Below, one piece after another: positions 7,953 through 18,039 of a stretch of 58,925 nucleotides of DNA (its first letter is position 1; each line of letters begins with the position of its first letter). Source of the DNA: Marinomonas foliarum (lineage in GTDB: Bacteria > Pseudomonadota > Gammaproteobacteria > Pseudomonadales > Marinomonadaceae); assembly GCF_003337275.1 (NCBI RefSeq), contig NZ_QPJQ01000030.1, positions 1-58,925 of the forward strand, given 5' to 3'. The position numbers and the translations under genes were made by a program. The notes under the pieces were generated by a model, which worked only from the letters and a program-made list of their open reading frames with translations, was not told where the DNA came from and ran no database searches.

Positions 7953-9530
7953 TTATTCCCACTCGATAGTAGCAGGTGGCTTGGACGATACGTCATAAGT
8001 CACGCGAGAAATGTGTTCGATTTCGTTGATGATACGACCAGACACTTTCTCTAGCAGTTCGTATGGCAGATGCGCCCAACGAGCTGTCATGAAGTCGATG
8101 GTTTCAACTGCACGAAGTGCTACCACGTATTCGTAACGGCGGCCGTCGCCTACTACGCCAACAGATTTAACTGGAAGAAATACCGCGAACGCTTGGCTTG
8201 TTTTTTCGTACCAGCCAGCGTTGCGTAGCTCTTCGATAAAGATAGCGTCCGCACGACGAAGGATGTCGGCGTACTCTTTTTTAACTTCACCTAGGATACG
8301 CACACCAAGGCCTGGCCCTGGGAACGGGTGACGGTAAACCATGTCGTACGGTAGGCCAAGTTCTAATCCCAGTTTACGCACTTCGTCTTTGAACAACTCA
8401 CGAAGTGGTTCAACCAAGGCCATTTTCATATCTTCTGGCAAGCCACCTACGTTGTGGTGGGACTTGATCACGTGCGCGCCACCAGTTTTACCCGCTGCGG
8501 ATTCGATTACGTCAGGGTAAATCGTGCCTTGCGCTAGGAAGTCGATGCCATCCAATTTAGATGATTCTTCGTCGAAGATCTCGATAAAGGTATTACCAAT
8601 GATCTTACGTTTTTTCTCAGGATCCGCTTCACCAGCAAGCTTGCCAAGGAACAAGTCTTCCGCATCAACACGGATGACTTTAACGCCCATGTTGTCAGCA
8701 AACATTTTCATTACTTGATCGCCTTCATTTAGACGAAGCAAGCCATTGTCGACAAAGACACACGTCAATTGGTCGCCAATCGCTTTATGAAGCAATGCCG
8801 CTACCACTGAAGAATCCACACCACCAGACAAGGCCAACAATACTTTGCTGTCACCCACTTGCTCTTGCATGCGTTCAATTGCATCTTGTGCGATGTTGGC
8901 AGGCGTCCATAAAGTGTCGCAACCACAAATATCTACGATGAAACGAGATAGAATGCGACCACCTTGCAACGTATGCGTTACTTCTGGGTGGAACTGTACA
9001 CCGTAGAATTTCTTAGCTTCGTTCGCCATCGCTGCGATTGGGCAGCTATCCGTGGATGCCATCAAAGTGAAGTCTTCAGGCATTTCAATCACTTTATCGC
9101 CATGGCTCATCCAAACATCAAGCAAGGCAACACCGTTGTTTGCAATGTGATCTTGAATTTCATCAAACAGTGCAGGACCTTCGTGCTTACGAATTTGCGC
9201 GTAACCAAACTCACGAATTTCAGAACCTTGAACTTTACCGCCCAATTGCTCTGCCATGGTTTGCATGCCGTAACAAATACCAAATACCGGCACACCCAAT
9301 GTAAATACTGCTTCTGGAGCGCGAGGAGAACCAGGCTCTGGAACGGATTCAGGACCACCAGCAAGGATGATACCTTTTGGATCAAAGTCGATGACTTCTT
9401 GATCTTCCATATCAAAAGCGCGAACTTCACAGTAAACACCGATTTCACGAACACGACGTGCAATCAGTTGCGTGTACTGAGAACCGAAATCAAGAATAAG
9501 AATTTTATGAGCGTGGATATCTTGCGACAT
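7953..9530 (-). CDS. guaA: GMP synthase (glutamine-hydrolysing)
   Basis: Converts XMP to GMP using glutamine and ATP; last step of GMP synthesis. The 525 aa is the usual length. The N-terminal class I glutamine amidotransferase has [13 protein letters not shown] (nucleophile Cys near 86) and [10 protein letters not shown] (His/Glu). The ATP-pyrophosphatase domain carries [17 protein letters not shown], and the dimerisation domain ends in the characteristic PPATIEWE. It is read leftward after guaB but separated from it by 128 bases that contain a hairpin, so it may have its own promoter at 9531-9610. Confidence 0.98.
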   Translation of the reverse strand: MSQDIHAHKILILDFGSQYTQLIARRVREIGVYCEVRAFDMEDQEVIDFDPKGIILAGGPESVPEPGSPRAPEAVFTLGVPVFGICYGMQTMAEQLGGKVQGSEIREFGYAQIRKHEGPALFDEIQDHIANNGVALLDVWMSHGDKVIEMPEDFTLMASTDSCPIAAMANEAKKFYGVQFHPEVTHTLQGGRILSRFIVDICGCDTLWTPANIAQDAIERMQEQVGDSKVLLALSGGVDSSVVAALLHKAIGDQLTCVFVDNGLLRLNEGDQVMKMFADNMGVKVIRVDAEDLFLGKLAGEADPEKKRKIIGNTFIEIFDEESSKLDGIDFLAQGTIYPDVIESAAGKTGGAHVIKSHHNVGGLPEDMKMALVEPLRELFKDEVRKLGLELGLPYDMVYRHPFPGPGLGVRILGEVKKEYADILRRADAIFIEELRNAGWYEKTSQAFAVFLPVKSVGVVGDGRRYEYVVALRAVETIDFMTARWAHLPYELLEKVSGRIINEIEHISRVTYDVSSKPPATIEWE

Positions 9531-9610
9531 TATTAGCCATTCCTTTCACTCTACTTAAGAGATAACTCTTTCGTAGAAGTAATCAATAAAATAGTAAGAG
9601 CAATAAATAA

Positions 9611-9640
9611 AGATGGGGCGTTTTAAACGCCCCATCTCAT
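9611..9640 (-). terminator. Hairpin terminator between guaB and guaA
   Basis: Perfect inverted repeat GATGGGGCGTTT / AAACGCCCCATC followed leftward by TTTATTTATT. It lies 20 bases after the guaB stop and 80 bases before the guaA start. The strong GC stem should end most guaB transcripts. Confidence 0.82.
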
Positions 9641-9658
9641 CACCAAATTATAGAGCAA

Positions 9659-11125
9659 TTAGCCCACGTGATAATTTGGTGCTTCTTTTGTAATCGTCAC
9701 ATCATGAACATGACTCTCACGCATACCAGCACCCGTAATTTTAGAGAACTGAGTCTTGGTACGCATTGTTTCAATATCAGCCGATCCAGTGTAGCCCATA
9801 GAAGAACGCACACCGCCCATCAACTGATGAATAACCGCTGCCATTGGGCCTTTTGATGCTACACGACCTTCAATGCCTTCCGGTACTAACTTCTCAACAC
9901 TGCTGGAATCTTGGAAGTAGCGATCACTTGAGCCTTGAGACTGAGACATCGCACCTAACGAGCCCATACCACGGTACGCTTTGTATGAACGCCCTTGGAA
10001 CAGAACCACTTCACCTGGCGCTTCATCAGTACCCGCCAATAGTCCACCAACCATGATAACGCTAGCGCCCGCCGCGATTGCTTTACTGATATCACCAGAA
10101 AAACGTACGCCGCCATCAGCGATAACCGGAATACCACGAGGATTCATAGCTTCAGCCACATTCGCTACGGCACTGATTTGTGGAACACCCACACCAGCAA
10201 CGATACGAGTAGTACAAATAGAACCTGGGCCAATGCCCACTTTCACGCCATCAGCGCCTGCGTCAGCTAGAGCAATTGCGGCTTCTGCTGTCGCAATGTT
10301 TCCACCAATCACTTGAATGTGTGGGAAGTTTTCTTTTACCCAACGAACGCGATCGATAACGCCTTTAGAATGACCGTGCGCCGTATCAACAACAATGATA
10401 TCCACGCCTGCATCAGACAAAGCTTTCACTCGTTCACCAGTATCTGCGCCAGTACCAACAGCAGCACCAACACGCAAACGACCTTGTTCGTCTTTACAAG
10501 CATGCGGGAAAGTCGTGGCTTTATTAAAGTCGGTTACTGTAACCATGCCGCGTAATTCAAATTGCTCATTCACGATCAACACTTTCTCAATGCGGTTTTC
10601 ATGAAGTAACTTGCGGATAGAACCAGATGAAGCACCTTCAAGCGCCGTCACTAGGCGATCTTTTGGTGTCATGATGTCAGAGACTCTTTTATCAAAGTCT
10701 TTAACAAAGCGCACATCACGGCTTGTCACGATACCAACTAGGTCGGAACCCTGAACAACTGGAACACTTGAGATGCTGTTCGCAGCCGTCAAATCCATTA
10801 GCTCTTGAACGCTGGCTTCTGGGTTGATAGTAACAAGATCACGAACGATACCACTTTCGAACTTTTTCACTCGGCGAACTTCGCGAGCTTGCTCTTCAAT
10901 GGTCAAGTTTTTGTGCACAATGCCAATGCCACCTTCTTGAGCCAGAGCAATCGCCATGCGATGTTCAGTAACGGTATCCATCGCTGAAGACGTAAGCGGA
11001 ATATTTAGCTCAATGTCTTTAGTGATTTTCGTTTTGAGGCTAACATCCTTAGGAAGAACTTCGGAATAGCCGGGGATAAGCAGTACGTCGTCAAACGTTA
11101 AAGCTTCTTGCACGATTCGTAACAT
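9659..11125 (-). CDS. guaB: Inosine-5'-monophosphate dehydrogenase
   Basis: Oxidises IMP to XMP with NAD+, the committed step to guanine nucleotides. The 488-aa protein has the TIM barrel split by two CBS domains (about residues 95-205, [19 protein letters not shown] and [10 protein letters not shown]). The catalytic Cys loop is [17 protein letters not shown] near 305, and the mobile flap region has [13 protein letters not shown]. Divergent from xseA across a 93-base promoter gap. Confidence 0.98.
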   Translation of the reverse strand: MLRIVQEALTFDDVLLIPGYSEVLPKDVSLKTKITKDIELNIPLTSSAMDTVTEHRMAIALAQEGGIGIVHKNLTIEEQAREVRRVKKFESGIVRDLVTINPEASVQELMDLTAANSISSVPVVQGSDLVGIVTSRDVRFVKDFDKRVSDIMTPKDRLVTALEGASSGSIRKLLHENRIEKVLIVNEQFELRGMVTVTDFNKATTFPHACKDEQGRLRVGAAVGTGADTGERVKALSDAGVDIIVVDTAHGHSKGVIDRVRWVKENFPHIQVIGGNIATAEAAIALADAGADGVKVGIGPGSICTTRIVAGVGVPQISAVANVAEAMNPRGIPVIADGGVRFSGDISKAIAAGASVIMVGGLLAGTDEAPGEVVLFQGRSYKAYRGMGSLGAMSQSQGSSDRYFQDSSSVEKLVPEGIEGRVASKGPMAAVIHQLMGGVRSSMGYTGSADIETMRTKTQFSKITGAGMRESHVHDVTITKEAPNYHVG

Positions 11126-11218
11126 AATGGGGAGTTTCCAATGCCAACAAGGGTGTTAAGATGGCAAGTAATTCTACTCCTTTAGTTGCATTCGGTAAAT
11201 CAAAACCACGAGAGATTG

Positions 11219-12559
11219 ATGAAAAATTTTACAACTTCTGCGTCACAAGAAACGGCTTTTACCGTATCGCAGCTAAATAGACAGATACAACAACTACTTG
11301 AAGCCAGTTTGCCGTGGATTTTAGTCGAAGGTGAGATATCCAACCTCGCCAAGCCAGGCTCTGGACATTGGTACTTTTCACTCAAAGATGACCGTGCACA
11401 AATCCGCTGCGCCATGTTCAAAGGTAAAAACGCAGCCGTACGATTCAAACCTAAAGATGGTGACATGGTTCGCTTGCGTGCTCGCGTCACTTTCTATGGT
11501 CCAAGAGGCGACTGCCAACTCAGTGTCGAAAGCATGGAGTCGGCAGGTGAAGGTGCATTACAACAGGCGTTTGAACGCTTAAAAAACAACTTACAAACCG
11601 AAGGCCTTTTCGCACCAGAGCATAAAAAACCACTGCCGACCCAACCAGAACGTGTTGCTATCATTACCTCACCAGTCGGTGCCGCTGTGCGCGATATGAT
11701 CATCGCCTTTCGTCGTCGTTTTCCGTTAACTGAGCTAACCATCCTGCCCTCTTTAGTACAAGGCCAAGATGCCGCCAAAAACATTCTAAGACAATTACAG
11801 CGAGCCGATGGCAGCGGCCACTTTGACGCCATTATTCTCGGTCGCGGTGGCGGTTCATTGGAAGATTTATGGAGTTTTAACGACGAAACCTTGGCTCGCG
11901 CTATTTTTGCAGCCCAAACTCCTATTGTTTCTGCCGTAGGTCATGAAACTGACTTCACCATTGCGGATTTTGTGGCCGATGTTCGAGCCGCTACCCCAAC
12001 CGCCGCTGCGGAGCTTTTAAGCCCTGACCGCAATCAATTGATTAGACAAATCGAGCAGCAAGAAAAGCAACTGGTTCGACGCATGTCACGCATTCTCGAA
12101 CAAAGCCAACAACAGCTCGACTTTATGACCAAGCGTATTCGCCATCCAAAGGAGCGAATCGAGCAACAGCAAACTCAGCTAGACCAGCTTAAGCATCGCT
12201 TACAACAAAGCATGCAACGCAAGGTGCTGGAGCAACAAAACCAAACCGCCAACCTCGCTCATCGACTGGAAAGAAACAGCCCGACTCGCCGTATCGATCA
12301 GGACAGACAAAAGCTCAAAGACATAGATGCCCGCCTTGCTCGCGCATTAAGCAACACACTAGCCAACAAGCAAACCGCCTTTGCTCGTCTTATAGACAAA
12401 CTCAACCTCGTCAGCCCGCTTAATACTTTGGCTAGAGGCTATGCCATTGCATCAAAAGACAAGCAAGTTATTCGCTCTATTCATGAAGTTGAAAAAGGCG
12501 ATGCAATTTCCGTCCGAGTTCAAGATGGGGTCATTTCGTGTGACGTAACAGACCTCTAA
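11219..12559 (+). CDS. xseA: Exodeoxyribonuclease VII large subunit
   Basis: Large subunit of the single-strand-specific exonuclease VII, acting with XseB (not in the window). The 446-aa protein has an N-terminal OB fold (about 15-110, WILVEGEISNLAKPGSGHWYFSL), a catalytic core with AIILGRGGGSLEDLWSFNDE and VGHETDFTIADFVADVRAATPT, and a long Gln-rich coiled coil (about 280-390). The C-terminal segment ends in LARGYAI. I chose the ATG at 11219, just after GAGAG, over an upstream TTG. Divergent from guaB, as in many gammaproteobacteria. Confidence 0.96.
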   Translation: MKNFTTSASQETAFTVSQLNRQIQQLLEASLPWILVEGEISNLAKPGSGHWYFSLKDDRAQIRCAMFKGKNAAVRFKPKDGDMVRLRARVTFYGPRGDCQLSVESMESAGEGALQQAFERLKNNLQTEGLFAPEHKKPLPTQPERVAIITSPVGAAVRDMIIAFRRRFPLTELTILPSLVQGQDAAKNILRQLQRADGSGHFDAIILGRGGGSLEDLWSFNDETLARAIFAAQTPIVSAVGHETDFTIADFVADVRAATPTAAAELLSPDRNQLIRQIEQQEKQLVRRMSRILEQSQQQLDFMTKRIRHPKERIEQQQTQLDQLKHRLQQSMQRKVLEQQNQTANLAHRLERNSPTRRIDQDRQKLKDIDARLARALSNTLANKQTAFARLIDKLNLVSPLNTLARGYAIASKDKQVIRSIHEVEKGDAISVRVQDGVISCDVTDL

Positions 12560-12571
12560 CCTTCTACTTAC

Positions 12572-12600
12572 CGGGCTCATTCTTTAAACATGAGCCCGAT
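12572..12600 (+). terminator. Probable terminator of xseA
   Basis: Inverted repeat CGGGCTCAT / ATGAGCCCG with an 8-base AT-rich loop, 14 bases after the xseA stop. The following bases (ATCCTTTC) are only weakly T-rich, so efficiency is uncertain. The rest of the gap to 12824 is AT-rich leader with no structure I can name. Confidence 0.6.
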
Positions 12601-12824
12601 CCTTTCATCAACACTCCCTCCTATCCTTCTAATGAATATTGAGCATCAACACACAAAAGCAGCCTTAAAAATCACATTACGCGCAGTTACGCCCCAAAAT
12701 GGCTCTTTATACTTTCGAATATAAGCAAAGAAGTTTTAATAAATGAATAATTGTGCAAAACCTTATCATTCCCTAGTATCGATTAAAGACTTATAAACAA
12801 TATAAAAGCTATGGAGCCATATTA

Positions 12825-14120
12825 ATGTCAGACACCTACAATGTGGGGAGCGTTGAAGCCTCCACTAAGAAACCCGCAGATAAAAAGTTACTAAAACTCA
12901 TTGTCGCGTCGTCTATCGGTAATGCGTTGGAATGGTTTGATCTAATTGTCTACGCATTTTTTGCAAGTACCATCTCGAAGCTCTTTTTCCCAACAGATAA
13001 CGAAACGCTATCCTTGATGCTAGCGCTTTTCGCTTTCGCTATGTCGTATCTTATTCGCCCAATTGGCGCCATTGTTATCGGCGGCTATGCGGACAAAGTG
13101 GGACGTAAAGCAGCCATGTTGCTAACAATTTGGTTAATGATGGCAGGGACCTTTCTCATTGCAGTTATGCCTACCTATGAAACAATTGGATTATTAGCTC
13201 CTCTCGGTATTTTGCTTGCTCGACTTCTACAAGGCTTCTCTGCAGGCGGGGAGTTTGGTAGCGCAACAGCAATGCTGGTTGAGCATTACCCAGAACGTAA
13301 AGGCTTTATTTCTAGCTTTATGTTCGCAAGCCAAGGGCTTAGCGGCTTATTAGGTGCAGGGTTTGGCTTGTTGCTAACAACAACTTTAACTACAGGCCAA
13401 CTTGAAAGCTGGGGCTGGCGTATTCCTTTCTTCTTCGGCCTATTAATTGGACCCGTCGGTTTATACATTCGCAGACATATTGAAGAAACAACGGAGTTTA
13501 CAGAGTCAAAAGAAGAAAAAATCCCGCTGATAGAATTGTTCGCCAATAACAAGCTGGGCATTCTATTCAATATAGGCGCCATGATACTGTCTACATCAGT
13601 AACTTACTCGATCATTTTCATGCCGACCTATGCCACAAAATACCTTGGTTTAAGTAATTCTATTGGTTACGGTGGCACACTGATCAGCTACACCGTGCTC
13701 ATGTTCCTCACACCTTTCGTTGGCATTCTGTCCGACCGTATTGGGCGTACTCGTCTTATGATTGGTGCAGGTGTTCTTTTCTTTCTAACCGTTTGGCCAG
13801 CTTTTTTCATATTGTCGACTCAACCAACCTTGATCATGCTTGCCAGCGTTCTATTTTGGTTGAGTGTGCTGAAGTCTATGTATTTTGGTGGCCTACCAGC
13901 TTTGATGTCGGAAATGTTTCCAACACGAGTCAGAGCTACAGGCATGGCGTTGAGCTACAACATCAGCACGACACTTTTTGGTAGCTTCACGCCCTTCTTA
14001 CTTGTCTGGTCTATCAGTGCATCAGGTGACCAGCTTGCACCAAGCTATTACTTATTATTCACGAGCTTCGTTAGCCTACTCGCTTTATTTGGCATACGTA
14101 GACATTTCAAAATCAATTAG
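12825..14120 (+). CDS. MFS transporter, metabolite:H+ symporter (MHS) family
   Basis: Inner-membrane proton symporter of 431 aa with about 12 spans. GNALEWFDLIVYAFFA at residue 33 and the loop 2-3 motif GGYADKVGRKAAM are typical of the MHS group (citrate, proline/betaine, ketoglutarate carriers). RLLQGFSAGGEFGSATAMLVE in TM4-5 and SDRIGRTRLMI in the loop 8-9 repeat motif agree. Substrate cannot be read from sequence. It converges with an M20 peptidase gene, which may handle the same compound; this is inference. A terminator follows at 14145. Confidence 0.88.
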   Translation: MSDTYNVGSVEASTKKPADKKLLKLIVASSIGNALEWFDLIVYAFFASTISKLFFPTDNETLSLMLALFAFAMSYLIRPIGAIVIGGYADKVGRKAAMLLTIWLMMAGTFLIAVMPTYETIGLLAPLGILLARLLQGFSAGGEFGSATAMLVEHYPERKGFISSFMFASQGLSGLLGAGFGLLLTTTLTTGQLESWGWRIPFFFGLLIGPVGLYIRRHIEETTEFTESKEEKIPLIELFANNKLGILFNIGAMILSTSVTYSIIFMPTYATKYLGLSNSIGYGGTLISYTVLMFLTPFVGILSDRIGRTRLMIGAGVLFFLTVWPAFFILSTQPTLIMLASVLFWLSVLKSMYFGGLPALMSEMFPTRVRATGMALSYNISTTLFGSFTPFLLVWSISASGDQLAPSYYLLFTSFVSLLALFGIRRHFKIN

Positions 14121-14144
14121 AAAAACGCCCCCTTTTACTTTGCT

Positions 14145-14173
14145 AACGCCACTTTAATGTGGCGTTTTTTTTG
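14145..14173 (+). terminator. Terminator of the MHS transporter gene
   Basis: Stem AACGCCAC / GTGGCGTT with loop TTTAAT followed by eight T residues, 25 bases after the transporter stop. Classic Rho-independent form. Confidence 0.9.
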
Positions 14174-14189
14174 CCATAAGCTTTGCCAC

Positions 14190-14222
14190 AAAAAAAACGG
14201 TGGCCTCATTGGACCACCGTTT
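14190..14222 (-). terminator. Terminator of the M20 peptidase gene
   Basis: Leftward stem AAACGGTGG / CCACCGTTT followed by a run of T residues, 18 bases after the peptidase stop. It is back to back with the transporter terminator at 14145. Confidence 0.9.
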
Positions 14223-14239
14223 TAAATACACAAAGACGT

Positions 14240-15643
14240 TTACTTAGGCCACTGCTCACCCAGATCCCAGAATAAACCTGCCGCGGCTGCTAACCCTTGC
14301 TTAACAACACTTTCCAGTAAATGCTCATCAGGTGCATGCTGCTTACAAGATGGATAAGAATGTGGCATCCACACAGTCGGTAGCTCTAATACATCAGCAA
14401 AACAATGGTTTGGAATCGTACCGCCTAAATTAGGTAAAACCGTTACGTTCTGTTCCAGCGATGCCTCCATCGAGCTCTTAACAAAACCAACCCAAGGGTG
14501 AGTCGGATCTAAGCGAGTTGCGTTATAGCCACCTTCGTAAACAACTTTCACATCTCCTAAACCTTGCTCTTCTAAAAAAGAGGTCAGATTAGAGACAAGG
14601 TTTTGCCAATCCGTGCCCGGTACTATACGCAAATGGCACACCGCTTCGGCAACATCAGGAATCGCGCCAATAGGTTTGTTGATATCGCCAGCGCCAATAG
14701 CGATGACTTCTAGTGTATTGCAACCGAATAATCGTTCGCCCGCGGTAAGCTCTTTTTCCCCCCATTGATCATTCAATGTTGGGTCGCCAGCATAACCACC
14801 AACGGTTAGCGCTTGCATCATCTCAGCAGTCAAACCACTTGGTAACGGTGCTCGTAAACACTCAGCAGTGATTCGTCCACTCGCTGTCGTCAAGCTAGCA
14901 AGTGCGTGCTGCAAACGTGTCACAGGATTGGTAATAACACCGCCCCAATTACCCGAATGACGTGCCCCATTACCGGTTTCACAACGCAATCGGAACTGAC
15001 AAACACCGCGAGATCCCAGAAAAATAGTCGGTGTTTGTGCGTTCAATCTCGGACCATCAGATGCTAAAAACAGATCCGCTTTTAACGATTCTTTTTGCTC
15101 ACGACAAAAGAGCTCTAAACCTTTAGAGCCAACCTCTTCACTCATCTCAAATAGTATTTTAACGTTGTAGCCCAACTTACCGTGACGAGCATCCAATACC
15201 GATTCGAGCGCCAACAGGTTAATCGTATGCTGACCTTTGTTATCCGCTGTACCACGCCCAAAGATCTTTTCTCCGATCTGCGATAATTCCCAAGGATGAG
15301 TACCTGCCTGCCATAATTCTATCTGTCCATTAGTAACATCACCATGACCATACGTTAACAGCGTAGGTAGAGACTCATCTTCGATACGTTTAGCGATTAG
15401 TAGTGGCGGACAAGACGCGATGGGGTTTGGAAAGATTTCGCACTCAAAACCTAATTTCTCTAACGTTGGCTGAATTTCGTCTGTTAAGTATTTCATCAGT
15501 TCAGCACTGGCACCTGGGTTTTGACTTTCTGATGCAAACGCTACTCGACGCGTCAACGTTTCGATAAACTGGCCGTTCATAATGGTTGCAACCGCTTGCT
15601 GTAAGGCTACTTCACGACTATCTTGACTAACTACTTGAGACAT
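14240..15643 (-). CDS. M20-family metallopeptidase (dipeptidase / ArgE-DapE-like)
   Basis: Two-zinc amidohydrolase of 467 aa. Metal-site motifs are visible: TYGHGDVTNG (His and Asp), GRGTADNKGQHT (bridging Asp), EMSEEVGSKG (general-base Glu and metal Glu), FLASDGP, and a C-terminal MPHSYPSCKQHAPDEHL carrying the last His. The lid/dimer domain (SRGVCQFRLRCETGNGARHSG) lies near 215-330. The ATG at 15643 is preceded by GGAGAGGT; a longer frame lacks a ribosome site. Likely cytosolic: no signal peptide. It is divergent from a LysR gene, and the substrate (dipeptide, N-acyl amino acid or similar) is unknown. Confidence 0.88.
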   Translation of the reverse strand: MSQVVSQDSREVALQQAVATIMNGQFIETLTRRVAFASESQNPGASAELMKYLTDEIQPTLEKLGFECEIFPNPIASCPPLLIAKRIEDESLPTLLTYGHGDVTNGQIELWQAGTHPWELSQIGEKIFGRGTADNKGQHTINLLALESVLDARHGKLGYNVKILFEMSEEVGSKGLELFCREQKESLKADLFLASDGPRLNAQTPTIFLGSRGVCQFRLRCETGNGARHSGNWGGVITNPVTRLQHALASLTTASGRITAECLRAPLPSGLTAEMMQALTVGGYAGDPTLNDQWGEKELTAGERLFGCNTLEVIAIGAGDINKPIGAIPDVAEAVCHLRIVPGTDWQNLVSNLTSFLEEQGLGDVKVVYEGGYNATRLDPTHPWVGFVKSSMEASLEQNVTVLPNLGGTIPNHCFADVLELPTVWMPHSYPSCKQHAPDEHLLESVVKQGLAAAAGLFWDLGEQWPK

Positions 15644-15686
15644 TACCTCTCCAAAATACAAGAATTTGCTATGGTATTTAGCTTAA

Positions 15687-15706
15687 GTTGTAATAAGCTT
15701 TACAAC
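15687..15706. promoter_or_regulatory. Palindromic operator in the M20 / LysR divergent promoter
   Basis: Perfect 7-bp inverted repeat GTTGTAA / TTACAAC with a 6-base spacer, midway between the two divergent starts. Likely LysR-type binding site for the regulator at 15751. Confidence 0.6.
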
Positions 15707-15750
15707 AATTATCAAATACACAACAAAACCTTCCATAAAATAGAAAGCTT

Positions 15751-16650
15751 ATGAATGACATCTCGTTAAAATATTTTCATGCGGTTGCTAAAACAGGATC
15801 ACTCTCTGCTGCTTCAGAAGAAATGCACGTTGCCGTCTCTGCAATCAGCCGACAAATAGCCCAATTAGAAGAAAAGCTTCAGCTGACTTTATTCGAGCGT
15901 AAAGCACGAGGGATGGCACTCACGCCAGCTGGCGATATTTTATATACCTATGCACTACGCAATACATTGGAATTTAAAAATGTGATGTCGGAAATGAAGG
16001 GCATAAGCAATATCCAGCAGCAATCTATCGCACTGGCCTGCCCAGAAGGTATGGCTTGGGACTTTCTTCCCCATATCATTACACAATTTCGTTTGGAGTA
16101 TCCTAGCGCTCGATTTTCTTTGCAGGTCGTCGACTCAAGTAGAGCCACACAACTGGTGAGAGACGGCAGTGTAGATGCCGCATTTACTTTTAACTTACAA
16201 CCTGAGCAAGGTGTTGAGGTCTCTCTGCAAGTCCCTTCTCCAGTTGTGGCTTTGCTCTCAAAAAAGCATCCTTTAGCTAGTCAGCAAGAAATCAGCATAA
16301 GGGATTTAACCGAGTATCCCATCGCAACATCTGAACCAGGAACAACACTGAGTTACTTGTTCGAAATAGCTTGTCATATTGAAGGTGTGCAAGTCATCCC
16401 AGCGTTGTCTAGCAGCTCTGTAGGAGCCATATATACTTTTGTTTGCGAGAGTGACAATGCCATTGCATTATGTGGTGAATTGACGGTTGCTAGACGTGCT
16501 CAGAATGATGGACTGGTTATTCTTCCGATCCGCGATCCTTCATTGGCTCAACGCAGCCTTCAAGTACAAATCATGTCGAGAAGGAAATTACCCGTTATCG
16601 TAAGGTATTTTTTAAGTCACCTTACCGAGTCGCTTAAAAAGCAAGGCTGA
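15751..16650 (+). CDS. LysR-family transcriptional regulator
   Basis: 299-aa regulator. HTH at residues about 4-60 (LKYFHAVAKTGSLSAASEEMHVAVSAISRQIAQLE), then a substrate-binding-like domain (about 92-295, VALACPEGMAWDFLPHIITQF). Divergent from the M20 peptidase gene, so the simplest reading is that it controls that gene and perhaps the neighbouring MHS carrier, using the palindrome at 15687. It differs clearly from the two CrgA-like LysR proteins elsewhere in the window. Effector unknown. Confidence 0.88.
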   Translation: MNDISLKYFHAVAKTGSLSAASEEMHVAVSAISRQIAQLEEKLQLTLFERKARGMALTPAGDILYTYALRNTLEFKNVMSEMKGISNIQQQSIALACPEGMAWDFLPHIITQFRLEYPSARFSLQVVDSSRATQLVRDGSVDAAFTFNLQPEQGVEVSLQVPSPVVALLSKKHPLASQQEISIRDLTEYPIATSEPGTTLSYLFEIACHIEGVQVIPALSSSSVGAIYTFVCESDNAIALCGELTVARRAQNDGLVILPIRDPSLAQRSLQVQIMSRRKLPVIVRYFLSHLTESLKKQG

Positions 16651-16674
16651 TGCTTCATTGGTACCAATATTCGC

Positions 16675-18039
16675 CTACAGCCCATAGCGCTCGATTTTCT
16701 TAATCAACCCTTGTCGGGAAATCCCTAATTGCTTAGCAGCTTGGGTGCGGTTGCCTTGGCTTTTTTTTAAGGCTTGGTTAATCAGCCGAATCTCAAGATC
16801 TCGAACTTGCTCGTCTAACGAAGCATCACTTATCGGCGAGTTCGCAGTGGTTTTACGAACGGCTTCGCCACTAGGATAAAGCAGCTGAATGTCTTCCACG
16901 GTAATTTGCCCTTGTGGGCAAATAGACGCAACACTTTCTAGGGCGTTTTTCAATTCACGGACGTTACCTGGCCATGACTGATCTCGAAACCATTGCATCG
17001 CCTCAGGACTGAGCTGTAACGGTTTAATTTGCTGACTTTGCAAACGCTGTAGAAATGACTGCAGCAATACTGGAACATCTTCGAGTCGCTCCGACAACGC
17101 TTGGGTTTCAATATTGACGCCTTTAATGCGGTAATACAGATCTTCTCGAAAACTGCCTTCTCGAACCTTTTCAAGTAAATCTGCATTGGTTGCGGAAATC
17201 ACCCGAATGTCGATGTATTTCTGCTCTCGACCGCCCACAGGAAAGAAAGTGCCTTCTTGCAGCACTCGCAGCAGCTTAACCTGCATGGCCAGCGGCATTT
17301 CACCAATTTCATCCAAGAATAAAGTGCCACCATCGGCCAAACTCAACAAACCAACTTTGTCTTTTTCTGCCCCAGTAAACGCGCCTTTCACATAACCAAA
17401 CAACTCACTTTCCAATAGATCAGCAGGGATAGCACCGCAATGCACAGAAACAAACGGCTTGGACGCGCGATGACTCAAGTCATGCAAGGTGCGGGAAATC
17501 ACTTCTTTGCCCGTACCTGATGGCCCAGTCACTAAGACCCGCACATCTGTCGGAGCGATTCGTTCCACCAGCGCCCTGACCTTTTGCGAACTGATTGAAT
17601 GACCAATATACGCCGACGCCCCTTGGGAAGAATGACTGACTTTTTTTAGCTGAGTCAGCTCTCGTTCTAAAGTGGTTTTGATAATCGCTCGACGTACTAC
17701 TACCGCTAACATATCTGGGTCAATCGGCTTGGCAATGAAGTCCCATGCTCCAAGTTCAATGGCTTTTAATGCTAAGTCTCGATCTGCGTGACCTGTGATA
17801 ATAATCACTGGGCGGCCAGCGAATTCGTCCATAGCATCCAAGGTGACTTGTGGATCAAAACTCGGCGGCATGGAAAGATCCAAGAGAATCAGGTCCGCAT
17901 CAAACGACGCCAAAGCATTCCGCGCTTCGTCTAGGCTGCCCGCCGTTTTCACGTGATAATCTTGATTAGCCAACCAGCGGCTCGCCAGTTCACGAAAAGC
18001 AGGTTCGTCATCGACCAGTAATATTTTATTTTGAGTCAT
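16675..18039 (-). CDS. Sigma-54-dependent response regulator (NtrC family)
   Basis: 454 aa in three parts. The receiver (about 1-120) has the acidic pocket DDE at 10-12 and phospho-acceptor Asp54 in LILLDLSMP. The AAA+ domain (about 145-375) has Walker A GPSGTGKEV, the sigma-54 contact loop GAFTGA and GGTLFLDEIGEMP. The C-terminal Fis-type HTH (about 412-454) has NRTQAAKQLGISRQGLIKKIE. It activates sigma-54 promoters by ATP hydrolysis. Its start overlaps the end of the partner kinase gene by 14 bases. The gap upstream of that kinase holds paired palindromes and a sigma-54 promoter facing the bd oxidase operon, its likely target. Confidence 0.95.
   Translation of the reverse strand: MTQNKILLVDDEPAFRELASRWLANQDYHVKTAGSLDEARNALASFDADLILLDLSMPPSFDPQVTLDAMDEFAGRPVIIITGHADRDLALKAIELGAWDFIAKPIDPDMLAVVVRRAIIKTTLERELTQLKKVSHSSQGASAYIGHSISSQKVRALVERIAPTDVRVLVTGPSGTGKEVISRTLHDLSHRASKPFVSVHCGAIPADLLESELFGYVKGAFTGAEKDKVGLLSLADGGTLFLDEIGEMPLAMQVKLLRVLQEGTFFPVGGREQKYIDIRVISATNADLLEKVREGSFREDLYYRIKGVNIETQALSERLEDVPVLLQSFLQRLQSQQIKPLQLSPEAMQWFRDQSWPGNVRELKNALESVASICPQGQITVEDIQLLYPSGEAVRKTTANSPISDASLDEQVRDLEIRLINQALKKSQGNRTQAAKQLGISRQGLIKKIERYGL

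Noticed and set aside
8964..9536. A 190-codon open frame opposite guaA
   Set aside because: Antisense shadow of a strongly conserved gene; the protein resembles nothing and has no start signals.
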